Of a stretch of 8,469 nt of DNA, positions 1 to 5,887 are shown piece by piece. The position numbers and the translations under genes were made by a program. Below the pieces are notes generated by a model. It was given only the letters and a program-made list of their open reading frames with translations. It ran no database searches and was not told the DNA's origin. The DNA lies in assembly GCA_938008595.1 (NCBI GenBank), contig CALLKD010000035.1, positions 1 through 8,469 of the forward strand, written 5' to 3'. Origin of the DNA: an uncultured bacterium. GTDB lineage: Bacteria > Patescibacteriota > Minisyncoccia > Phycocordibacterales > Phycocordibacteraceae. Position 1 is the stretch's first letter; each line of letters starts with the position of its first letter.

Positions 1-1406
1 ATGGGTCTACGTTTGATGGTGGGAATCCAACAAATGGGTACCACCCGCTCTGGATGGTTATCCTGCTTCCAATATACGCACTGTTCTCTGTAGGAGGGAC
101 ATTTGATATCGCACCTATATATGTGTCTCTCGCACTCCTTAGTGTCTTCAACGTCATCACTGCCGTCATACTGTTTCGCCTTATCGCTCGTATAACAAGC
201 GATATATATATTCAGGCTGCGGCACTGTTGGTGTGGGTAGCAAATCCTTTTGTATTTACGGAGTCACTGAATGGTCTTGAGACGTCAATCAGTTTGCTGT
301 TCCTCGTTTCATTCTTCACGATGACGCTCACGGCGCTACAGAGAAACGAAACAAAGTACTTTGTGTGGGCAGGAGTACTTGCAGGACTCATGATGCTCTC
401 ACGACTTGATCTTGTAATGTATCTAGTAGCGGTACTTCTGTATTGTGTTTTTGTATACGGCATTCGCGCTTCGGTACGACCGGTTCTTTCAATGGGTCTC
501 GCTGCGACAGTAGTGGTGGCACCTTGGTTTATATGGAATCTCACACACTTCCACATGCTGATGACTGCGGCATCAAATGCTTCGGCATACATAAACCATC
601 TTTTGATTGTGCAGGATAATGGAGCAAGTGCTGCGCAGGCTATTAAAGCCGTCTTCTATTCGCTGGTGGTGTACGGCATTGATCTGTTTAATCGCACGGG
701 TGCAGCATGGCTTTTGTTTGTAGGTACGGGTGCTGGTCTTGTACTGTTGCTTCGTCGGGAGCCGGTTGAAAAATCTGTACGAGATGTGCTTGTGCTTGGA
801 ACAGTATTCCTCCTTGGCTTTGCACTTTTGTTTTGTGCAAATGCAGGTGTTCGTTTTACCGTTCGCTCATGGTACTTCGTCTCCTTTAATCTCTTCTTCT
901 CTTTGCAAATGGCATGGGTGCTCGACCGCTTGTTTGGTGTGAGCGCTCTAAAGAAGAAAGCGTTGACACTCTTTGTTTTGCTACTGCTTGGTTCGTATTT
1001 TATTAGTTGGTACAGCACTCTTCGTAATCAGTTCAGTAATGAGCGAGCGATGTTTGCTATGGCAACATGGATGAATGAGACACTGCCAGCTAATACCCCT
1101 GTGGGCGTATTTAATGCTGGCGTAGAAGGGTACTTCTCGCACGTACGAGTTATTAATCTTGATGGGCTAGTAAATAACAGTGCGTACGAGGCGATGAAGG
1201 ATCGGAAGTTGTGGTCATATATTCTGGATCAGAAGATTCAATATATTGCTGATTTTGAGTTGTATCTCACATACCGGTACAAGAGCGTACTTGATACCCC
1301 AGACTTCGTACATGAACTTACTCCTGTGCATGCCGTGTCTGTGCGTGACTTTAAACGAAACATGTCGAGTCTAACGATATATAGCGTACCTAAAACTCAT
1401 GAGTAA
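1..1406 (+). CDS. Polytopic membrane glycosyltransferase, GT39/RgtA-like superfamily (5' end outside window)
   Basis: This is an integral membrane glycosyltransferase that probably moves a sugar from a polyprenyl-phosphate donor onto a glycan, lipid or protein at the outer face of the membrane. The frame is open to the left edge (first whole codon at 3) and encodes 'TFDGGNPTNGYHPLW' before the first ATG at 54. That stretch, NGYHPLW in particular, is a hallmark of this superfamily just after its N-terminal catalytic loop, so ATG 54 is internal and the acidic catalytic residues lie upstream. Counting from codon 54, about 11-12 hydrophobic segments fill residues 1-320. Family-like motifs are NGLETS (73-78), SRLD (116-119) and RSWYF (271-275). 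A C-terminal soluble part (about 330-450) carries 'VINLDGLVNN' (366-375), seen in related proteins. The end overlaps the next gene by 8 bp, which suggests translational coupling. The superfamily is fairly sure; donor and acceptor are unknown. Confidence 0.8.
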   Translation, partial: GSTFDGGNPTNGYHPLWMVILLPIYALFSVGGTFDIAPIYVSLALLSVFNVITAVILFRLIARITSDIYIQAAALLVWVANPFVFTESLNGLETSISLLFLVSFFTMTLTALQRNETKYFVWAGVLAGLMMLSRLDLVMYLVAVLLYCVFVYGIRASVRPVLSMGLAATVVVAPWFIWNLTHFHMLMTAASNASAYINHLLIVQDNGASAAQAIKAVFYSLVVYGIDLFNRTGAAWLLFVGTGAGLVLLLRREPVEKSVRDVLVLGTVFLLGFALLFCANAGVRFTVRSWYFVSFNLFFSLQMAWVLDRLFGVSALKKKALTLFVLLLLGSYFISWYSTLRNQFSNERAMFAMATWMNETLPANTPVGVFNAGVEGYFSHVRVINLDGLVNNSAYEAMKDRKLWSYILDQKIQYIADFELYLTYRYKSVLDTPDFVHELTPVHAVSVRDFKRNMSSLTIYSVPKTHE

Positions 1407-2280
1407 CTCCTTCTTCACATGGCTAGTGGCACCTTTAAAAGGAAAGGGGTTACGCAAATATAAGGTAGTGCGGTTCGCACTTACACTGACACGCCCGCGC
1501 ACCGTCTCTATCAATGGCCTGACCCTCTTTGTTGATAGGTCAGATGCTGTAATTACAGGACAGCTTACAAATGGTGCGTACGAACCTCTCGAGACAGATA
1601 TTATTTCAAAACTGGTACAGCCTGGATTTACCATACTCGATATTGGGGCAAATATTGGATACTACACAACCTTACTCTCACGTAAGACAGGGGACACTGG
1701 CGGAGTGCATGCCTTTGAACCATTTCCACAATCTGCTGCACTACTCATGAAGAATCTTGCGGTAAACAACTGCACAAATGTTGTTGTGCACCAGATCGCA
1801 CTTTCACGTGAGAAGGGTGAGAAGGATTTGTATCTTAATGGATACAACACGGGAGATAACAGACTGTATGCGTCAGAAGGAATGAATCATATAGCGGTAC
1901 GCACAGATCGACTGGATGATGTGCTACCACCTGGGGTATCGGTTGATCTAATCAAGATGGACATACAAGGATCAGAGTGGAACGCACTGCAAGGTATGGC
2001 GCAGACACTTGCCGCACATCAACCACTCCTTATTAGTGAGTTCTGGCCACTAGGACTGTTGCGTGCAGGGGGAAGTGCACGTGTGATGTTGGAATTTCTG
2101 GAAGGACTCGGATATGCGTTTATAGAAATAAACGAAGGAGCACATTCCTATAAGGCCACCTCTATGGAGATGCTACTTACTGAGTACCCTGAGACCAAGG
2201 AAGCCTTTACAAATATACTTTGCGTGCCAAAAAGTGACTCGGTCTCACGCGTTCTCAGTCTTTTAGACGCTGTAGTATAA
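1399..2280 (+). CDS. FkbM-family SAM-dependent methyltransferase
   Basis: This is a probable O-methyltransferase of the FkbM family, which methylates sugars or other small acceptors. In a glycan operon its target is most likely a sugar hydroxyl (inference). The 293-residue protein has a Rossmann fold from about residue 75. The SAM-binding motif I is 'ILDIGANIGYYT' (79-90), followed by the acidic 'FEPFP' (106-110) that binds the SAM ribose. 'VDLIKMDIQGSEWNAL' (182-197) is the characteristic FkbM motif, and 'LLISEFWP' (210-217) is a late strand also typical of the family. Residues 1-75 form a family-typical N-terminal lead ('SINGLTLFVD'). There is no signal peptide or membrane span, so it is cytoplasmic. 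ATG 1399 lies inside the end of the previous gene with no Shine-Dalgarno sequence, so coupled translation is likely. The length is normal and the key motifs are intact. The family is sure; the substrate is not. Confidence 0.9.
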   Translation: MSNSFFTWLVAPLKGKGLRKYKVVRFALTLTRPRTVSINGLTLFVDRSDAVITGQLTNGAYEPLETDIISKLVQPGFTILDIGANIGYYTTLLSRKTGDTGGVHAFEPFPQSAALLMKNLAVNNCTNVVVHQIALSREKGEKDLYLNGYNTGDNRLYASEGMNHIAVRTDRLDDVLPPGVSVDLIKMDIQGSEWNALQGMAQTLAAHQPLLISEFWPLGLLRAGGSARVMLEFLEGLGYAFIEINEGAHSYKATSMEMLLTEYPETKEAFTNILCVPKSDSVSRVLSLLDAVV

Positions 2281-2281
2281 T
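2276..2281 (+). promoter_or_regulatory. Candidate -10 box (TATAAT) for the ligase gene
   Basis: A perfect TATAAT spans the stop codon of the FkbM-type gene and ends 9 nt before ATG 2291. A weak -35 candidate, TTCTCA at 2252-2257, lies 18 bp upstream. With usual spacing, transcription would start about 2-3 nt before the ATG, giving an essentially leaderless mRNA. No Shine-Dalgarno sequence is present. A chance match in the AT-rich stop-codon region cannot be excluded. Confidence 0.45.
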
Positions 2282-2290
2282 TGCAGCATT

Positions 2291-4444
2291 ATGAAAAAAA
2301 TTGCTCTCTGGACCACCCTCACGTCGCTTTTTATTATTCCGTTCCTCGCGCTCTACGTGCCAGATGGCATGTTTTTCCCTTTTATTACCGGTAAGAACTT
2401 CGGATTCCGCATTCTTGTTGAGATAGCATTCTCAGCGTGGCTTCTCCTTGCGTTCTTTGATAGGAAGTACCGCCCGCAATTCTCATGGGTACTCGTGCCG
2501 TACGTGTTCTTTGTTGCGTGGCTCTTTGTCGCTGACATGCTTGCCGTAAATGCACACAAGGCACTGTGGAGTAATTTTGAGCGAATGGACGGATGGGTGA
2601 CGCTAATTCATGTCTTCCTATTCTTTGTTGTCGCAGGTTCCGTACTTTCTGCGGAGAAGCTGTGGCGCAAGTGGTGGCTTACATTCGTTGGAGCATCATT
2701 CCTCGTGTGTATGCATGCAGTTTTCCAGCTTATAGGGAGACTACAAATAAACCAGGGCGGTGTACGTCTTGATGCAACACTCGGTAATGCAGAGTATCTT
2801 GCAGGGTACCTTCTCTTTGCCATTGCCATGAATGTATGGCTCATCATTAAGACCGTACATAACGCATGGCTTCGCAATGCGCTCTACGCGCTCGCACTAC
2901 TGCAGTTGGTTATTCTTTTCCAGACTGGTACACGCGGTACCCTCATAGCGCTCGTAGTTGCGGCAGGACTTGGTTCGCTGTTGTGGTTCGTTAAGGCAGG
3001 GAAGAAGGGTCGCACCATTGCACTAAGTATTATGGCAGTTCTTGTCGTGCTTGTGGGAGGTCTGTATGCACTTCGTGGCACCGCTGTTGTTACAGAAAGT
3101 CCAAATCTACATCGTCTTGCATCTACCTTTGCTCTAAAGAAGGAATTGGGTACTCGTCTCACCATTTGGGGTATGGCCCTTGAGGGTGTGCAGGAACGAC
3201 CAGTAACCGGATGGGGACAGGAAGGTTTTAACTATGTATTCAATCAGTATTACCGACCATCACTCTACGCACAGGAAGCATGGTTCGATAGGGCACACAA
3301 TCTCTTCATTGACTGGCTTATTGCTGGTGGAATCCCAGCACTTCTGTTCTTTGTTCTACTACTCGCTACGGCGTTCTATGCACTCTACCGAAATGATGAG
3401 TACACTCTTGCGGAACGTGTCGTGCTTATCACCGCGCTCATTGCGTACTGTGTGCAGGGGCTTGTGGTGTTTGATAACCTGCTTACCTATATTCCGCTTG
3501 CAGCAATACTCGCGATGGCACATGCCGGCAGAGCTCGCCCAGTAGGGTTCCTTACAAGACTACCTGAGATGAAGGATGAGACACTTACTATTGTTACGAG
3601 TGTAGGAGTGGTGGCACTCACGGTGGTACTTATATGGTCTGTTAACGTCCCTACAATACGTGCTGGGTACAACATCATTAATGCAATGACCCCAACAAAT
3701 GATGCCAAGGCTAGACTTGGGTACTTTAAAGCAGCCTATGCAAATGGAGGCTTTGCCTCACAAGAGGTTACCGAGCAGCTATTGCAGTTTGCAACAGCCA
3801 TTGCTGCGAGTGATCAGGTTACGGGCGAACAGAAATCTGAAGTTGCACACTACGCCGTGGAGAAGATAGCAGAGCAGATCAACAAAGCGCCAAATGATGC
3901 ACGCTTGCGTATGCAGTATGCCGTACTGCTTCGCACCTACGGACAATACCCAGGAGCATATGTAGAAAGTGCACGGGCAGCACAACTATCACCAAACAAG
4001 CAATCAATATTATTTGAGCAGGGTATTGAGCGTTTGCAGGCAGGTAATGCAAAGGCTGCTACGGAATTCTTTACCAAGGCATATGAGCTTGATACGAGTA
4101 ACCCTGTTGCGGCAAGCTATAGTGCTGCGGGGTATCTTTTCCAAGGAGACGTTGCAACGGGCAAGGCGCTCTTGCAGAATGCCTTTGGTACAACCACGGT
4201 TAACCAAGATATTCTCATATATGCGTACTATGAAATTAAGGACTGGAAGGATCTCATTCTCGCTCTCGAACTAAAGAGTAGAGAAGATGGGGACGCAAAG
4301 TCAGCATTCCAACTCGCTGCAGCATACTCACAGGCAGGTATGAACGGTACCGCTGAACAGATCATCATCAAGGCAATGGCCGAGCATCCTGATGCTAAAG
4401 ATCAAGGCAACGCACTCCTTAAGCAGCTGCACGGCGGTAAGTAG
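2291..4444 (+). CDS. O-antigen ligase/polymerase-like membrane protein (Wzy/WaaL/PglL superfamily) with C-terminal TPR domain
   Basis: This is a probable glycan ligase or polymerase that transfers a lipid-linked oligosaccharide en bloc at the outer face of the membrane. In an organism without lipopolysaccharide the acceptor may be a surface protein or cell-wall polymer (inference). The 717-residue protein has roughly 12-13 hydrophobic segments between residues 5 and 452. Recognisable motifs are 'SNFERMDGW' (94-102), 'QTGTRGTL' (211-218, the conserved Arg segment), 'RLTIWGMALEGVQERPVTGWG' around 289-309 with 'GWGQEGFNYVF' (307-317), and 'DRAHNLFIDWLIAGG' (333-347) carrying the conserved His336 of the Wzy_C domain. 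Residues about 455-717 are soluble and alpha-helical, and about 535-710 look like TPR repeats ('YAVLLRTYGQYPGAY', 'AKAATEFFTKAYELDTSNP'), as in some PglL/Wzy relatives. It starts 10 bp after the methyltransferase gene and may have its own promoter. The fold class is confident; ligase versus polymerase is not resolved. Confidence 0.85.
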   Translation: MKKIALWTTLTSLFIIPFLALYVPDGMFFPFITGKNFGFRILVEIAFSAWLLLAFFDRKYRPQFSWVLVPYVFFVAWLFVADMLAVNAHKALWSNFERMDGWVTLIHVFLFFVVAGSVLSAEKLWRKWWLTFVGASFLVCMHAVFQLIGRLQINQGGVRLDATLGNAEYLAGYLLFAIAMNVWLIIKTVHNAWLRNALYALALLQLVILFQTGTRGTLIALVVAAGLGSLLWFVKAGKKGRTIALSIMAVLVVLVGGLYALRGTAVVTESPNLHRLASTFALKKELGTRLTIWGMALEGVQERPVTGWGQEGFNYVFNQYYRPSLYAQEAWFDRAHNLFIDWLIAGGIPALLFFVLLLATAFYALYRNDEYTLAERVVLITALIAYCVQGLVVFDNLLTYIPLAAILAMAHAGRARPVGFLTRLPEMKDETLTIVTSVGVVALTVVLIWSVNVPTIRAGYNIINAMTPTNDAKARLGYFKAAYANGGFASQEVTEQLLQFATAIAASDQVTGEQKSEVAHYAVEKIAEQINKAPNDARLRMQYAVLLRTYGQYPGAYVESARAAQLSPNKQSILFEQGIERLQAGNAKAATEFFTKAYELDTSNPVAASYSAAGYLFQGDVATGKALLQNAFGTTTVNQDILIYAYYEIKDWKDLILALELKSREDGDAKSAFQLAAAYSQAGMNGTAEQIIIKAMAEHPDAKDQGNALLKQLHGGK

Positions 4445-4456
4445 CACCTTAGAACA

Positions 4457-5461
4457 ATGCGTATAGATGAATACGTCCCACTGAGTACCCTCACTACACT
4501 GCGAGTGGGTGGTGCAGCTCGGTACGTGTGTCATATTGAATCCCTCAAAGATCTTACGGACGCGTGCGAATTTGCAGAAGCACATGCACTTCCCATCATT
4601 CCCCTTGGGGAGGGAAGTAACGTACTTGCACCTGATGAAGGACTTGCTGCAGTCATACTTCTCATGAAGCTCCCTGGAGCTATATACGAGGACATGGGCA
4701 CGCATGTGCGCGTACGTGCGTCTGCCGGACTTTCGTGGGACACCTTTGTATCTGCGTGCGCAGAGCGCAGTGTGTGGGGTATTGAAAACCTTGCTGGCAT
4801 ACCAGGCACCGTTGGTGCTGCACCGGTACAGAATATTGGCGCATACGGTGCCTCGGTATCTGACAGTATTGAGTGCGTAGAAGCGTATGATGTGCAGACC
4901 AAGGAGAGTATTCGTATACCGCACGATGCGTGTAGGTTTGGGTATCGCCAAAGCCGCTTTAAGAACGAAAAGAACTTGATCATTACCGCAGTGACGTTTC
5001 TCCTATCAAAACAGGGGACTCCAGAGCTGCACTATCCAGACTTTGCTCCCTTCAAAGACACGTGCGCACAAACACCACGTGCTGTGACATCCCTTGTGCG
5101 AGAGATACGTGCTAAGAAGTTTCCAGACCTAACACAATTTGGTACTGCAGGTTCATTTTTTAAAAACCCAATTGTCTCACGTGAAGTGTACGAAAGACTT
5201 GTAGAGCGATATGAAGGATTGCCAGGATTCGCTGAAGGAGACGCAGTAAAGATTCCCGTAGCGTGGATTCTTGATCGCGTACTACACCTTCGTGGATACA
5301 CAGAAGGGAATGTGCTGCTATTTCAAAACCAGCCACTGGTACTAGTTACACAGAATGGCGCAACGGCAGATGCAGTTAAAAAGTTTGCAGAAGTGATCGC
5401 TGAAAAAGTTTTTGCAGTAAGTGAAATTAAAATTTCTCCTGAAGTGCAATTTCTAAAATAA
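4457..5461 (+). CDS. murB: UDP-N-acetylenolpyruvoylglucosamine reductase (MurB)
   Basis: This cytoplasmic FAD enzyme uses NADPH to reduce UDP-GlcNAc-enolpyruvate to UDP-MurNAc, the second committed step of peptidoglycan synthesis. The 334-residue protein has the full set of MurB motifs: 'TLRVGG' (14-19), the FAD-binding 'LGEGSNVL' (50-57), 'GIPGTVGAAPVQNIGAYG' (114-131), 'YRQSRFK' (163-169, with the active-site Arg164), 'GSFFKNP' (232-238, with the proton-donor Ser233) and the C-terminal 'SPEVQFL' (327-333, with catalytic Glu329). About 64 residues separate the YR and GSFFKNP motifs, and the overall length is close to the Escherichia coli (type I) enzyme. ATG 4457 sits 12 bp after the ligase stop with no promoter or Shine-Dalgarno sequence, so co-transcription with the glycan genes is likely. 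No usual T-tailed hairpin follows it. It shows that this cell makes its own peptidoglycan precursors. Confidence 0.97.
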   Translation: MRIDEYVPLSTLTTLRVGGAARYVCHIESLKDLTDACEFAEAHALPIIPLGEGSNVLAPDEGLAAVILLMKLPGAIYEDMGTHVRVRASAGLSWDTFVSACAERSVWGIENLAGIPGTVGAAPVQNIGAYGASVSDSIECVEAYDVQTKESIRIPHDACRFGYRQSRFKNEKNLIITAVTFLLSKQGTPELHYPDFAPFKDTCAQTPRAVTSLVREIRAKKFPDLTQFGTAGSFFKNPIVSREVYERLVERYEGLPGFAEGDAVKIPVAWILDRVLHLRGYTEGNVLLFQNQPLVLVTQNGATADAVKKFAEVIAEKVFAVSEIKISPEVQFLK

Positions 5462-5487
5462 ATTTTGTAAATTATTTTTTTGAAAAG

Positions 5488-5496
5488 TTATCCACA
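5488..5496 (+). promoter_or_regulatory. DnaA box (exact TTATCCACA)
   Basis: TTATCCACA matches the high-affinity Escherichia coli DnaA-box consensus at all nine positions. It sits between runs of T in the most AT-rich part of the window. It is the only exact copy noticed on either strand in the spacer, and no good one-mismatch copies were seen there. Functional origins usually have several boxes, so this may be a single regulatory DnaA site or chance. By a rough composition-corrected estimate, an exact copy in a spacer this size arises by chance about 0.2% of the time. Confidence 0.45.
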
Positions 5497-5556
5497 TAAT
5501 TATTTTTTTTCATACAAAAATATTTTAACCGCGCAATAATAGAGAGGTAACACATT

Positions 5557-5603
5557 TGCGCACAAAATATTTTTTAAAACTTTTGAAAAATATTTTGTGC
5601 GCA
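5557..5603. repeat. Perfect 18-bp inverted repeat with 11-nt spacer
   Basis: The left arm TGCGCACAAAATATTTTT (5557-5574) is the exact reverse complement of the right arm AAAAATATTTTGTGCGCA (5586-5603), and 11 nt (5575-5585) separate them. The outer six bases, TGCGCA, are themselves palindromic. The element could form a cruciform in DNA or an 18-bp hairpin in RNA. It is not followed by a T-run on either strand, so it is unlikely to be an intrinsic terminator. It lies 42 bp before the start of the small basic gene. Possible roles are a repressor operator, a 5' leader or mRNA-end stabilising hairpin, or an origin-associated structure. Confidence 0.9.
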
Positions 5604-5630
5604 TGTGGGTCGAACTTTAGTCATAGTAAT

Positions 5631-5636
5631 TAAATT
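5631..5636 (+). promoter_or_regulatory. Weak -10-like hexamer before the histone-tail-like gene
   Basis: TAAATT (4 of 6 bases of TATAAT) ends exactly 9 nt before ATG 5646. This is the same spacing as the better -10 boxes before the ligase gene and secA. No convincing -35 is visible. TACAAT at 5637-5642 is a closer match but would place the transcription start inside the gene. The surrounding sequence is so AT-rich that chance matches are likely. Confidence 0.25.
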
Positions 5637-5645
5637 TACAATCAT

Positions 5646-5792
5646 ATGGCAGCTAAGAAAAAGACAGCTAAGAAGGCGGTAAAGAAGGCAGCTAAGAAGA
5701 AGGTTGCTAAGAAGACCGTTAAGAAGGCAGTCAAGAAGACAGTGAAGCGTGCAGCTAAGAAAACTGCAAAGAAGACAGCAAAGCGCAAATAA
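5646..5792 (+). CDS. Histone H1-tail-like lysine/alanine-rich small protein (48 aa)
   Basis: This is a probable nucleic-acid-binding protein that neutralises and compacts DNA, as bacterial H1/Hc1-like tails do (inference from composition). It has 48 residues: 23 Lys and 2 Arg, the rest being Ala, Thr and Val plus the initiator Met. There is not a single acidic, aromatic, Gly, Pro or polar-amide residue. Lys pairs recur every 3-5 residues in an '(A/T/V)KK' pattern ('TAKKAVKKAAKKKVAKK', 7-23), much like the C-terminal tail of histone H1, Chlamydia Hc1/Hc2 or AlgP-like proteins. There is no folded domain. It is monocistronic: an AT-rich spacer with an inverted repeat lies upstream and a strong terminator starts 10 bp after the stop. 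It lacks a Shine-Dalgarno sequence. Of its Lys codons 20 of 23 are AAG. The main alternative, a chance low-complexity ORF, is unlikely because the reading frame is exactly bounded by an ATG and a terminator. Confidence 0.85.
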   Translation: MAAKKKTAKKAVKKAAKKKVAKKTVKKAVKKTVKRAAKKTAKKTAKRK

Positions 5793-5802
5793 GCATTTTG
5801 TT

Positions 5803-5835
5803 AGAAAAACCGCTCCTTCTGGGAGCGGTTTTTCT
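5803..5835. terminator. Rho-independent terminator, symmetrical
   Basis: A perfect 14-bp stem (5803-5816 with 5822-5835) closes a 5-nt loop (TTCTG). The core CCGCTCC/GGAGCGG is GC-rich, with an A-run before it and TTTTTCT after it, so it can terminate transcription on either strand. It starts 10 bp after the stop of the histone-tail-like gene and isolates it from secA. No minus-strand gene reaches it within the window, so its main role is probably the + strand. Confidence 0.93.
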
Positions 5836-5872
5836 ATGGTTTCTGATAGTAGAAGAAATCAGAGCAAAAAGG

Positions 5873-5878
5873 TATAGT
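5873..5878 (+). promoter_or_regulatory. Candidate -10 box (TATAGT) for secA
   Basis: TATAGT (5 of 6 bases of the consensus) ends 9 nt before ATG 5888, matching the spacing of the TATAAT before the ligase gene. Because a terminator ends upstream at 5835, secA needs a promoter in this 52-bp gap, which strengthens the call. The -35 region is poor (TAGAAG at 5850-5855, 17 bp upstream). The predicted start site falls within a few bases of the ATG. Confidence 0.55.
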
Positions 5879-5887
5879 GGCTAGTAT

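Larger units (their letters stand above)
5462..5645. other. AT-rich intergenic region between murB and the histone-tail-like gene
   Basis: This non-coding stretch has about 24% G+C by hand count over 5461-5640, and only about 14% in the first 70 bases. The flanking genes are visibly much richer in GC. It contains T-tracts of 7 (5475-5481) and 8 (5503-5510) bases, one exact DnaA box (5488-5496) and a perfect 18-bp inverted repeat (5557-5603). It may carry the promoter of the small gene at 5646, DnaA control of nearby genes, or part of a replication origin; the sequence alone does not decide. No tRNA or conserved small RNA is recognisable. Confidence 0.7.

Noticed and set aside
4328..4951. Minus-strand open frame of 207 codons across the ligase end and murB start
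   Set aside because: It is fully antisense to two strongly supported genes and crosses their junction. Its protein is Cys/Arg-rich with no recognisable domain, and no promoter is visible.
5555..5585. XerCD dif recombination site, because of a TGCGCA half-site resembling the XerC arm
   Set aside because: The rest of the 28-bp dif pattern is absent, and the 18-11-18 geometry does not fit 11-6-11.
5557..5603. The 18-bp inverted repeat as an intrinsic terminator for murB
   Set aside because: The stem is largely A/T, with GC pairs only at its outer end, and no T-run follows on either strand, unlike the clear terminator at 5803-5835.
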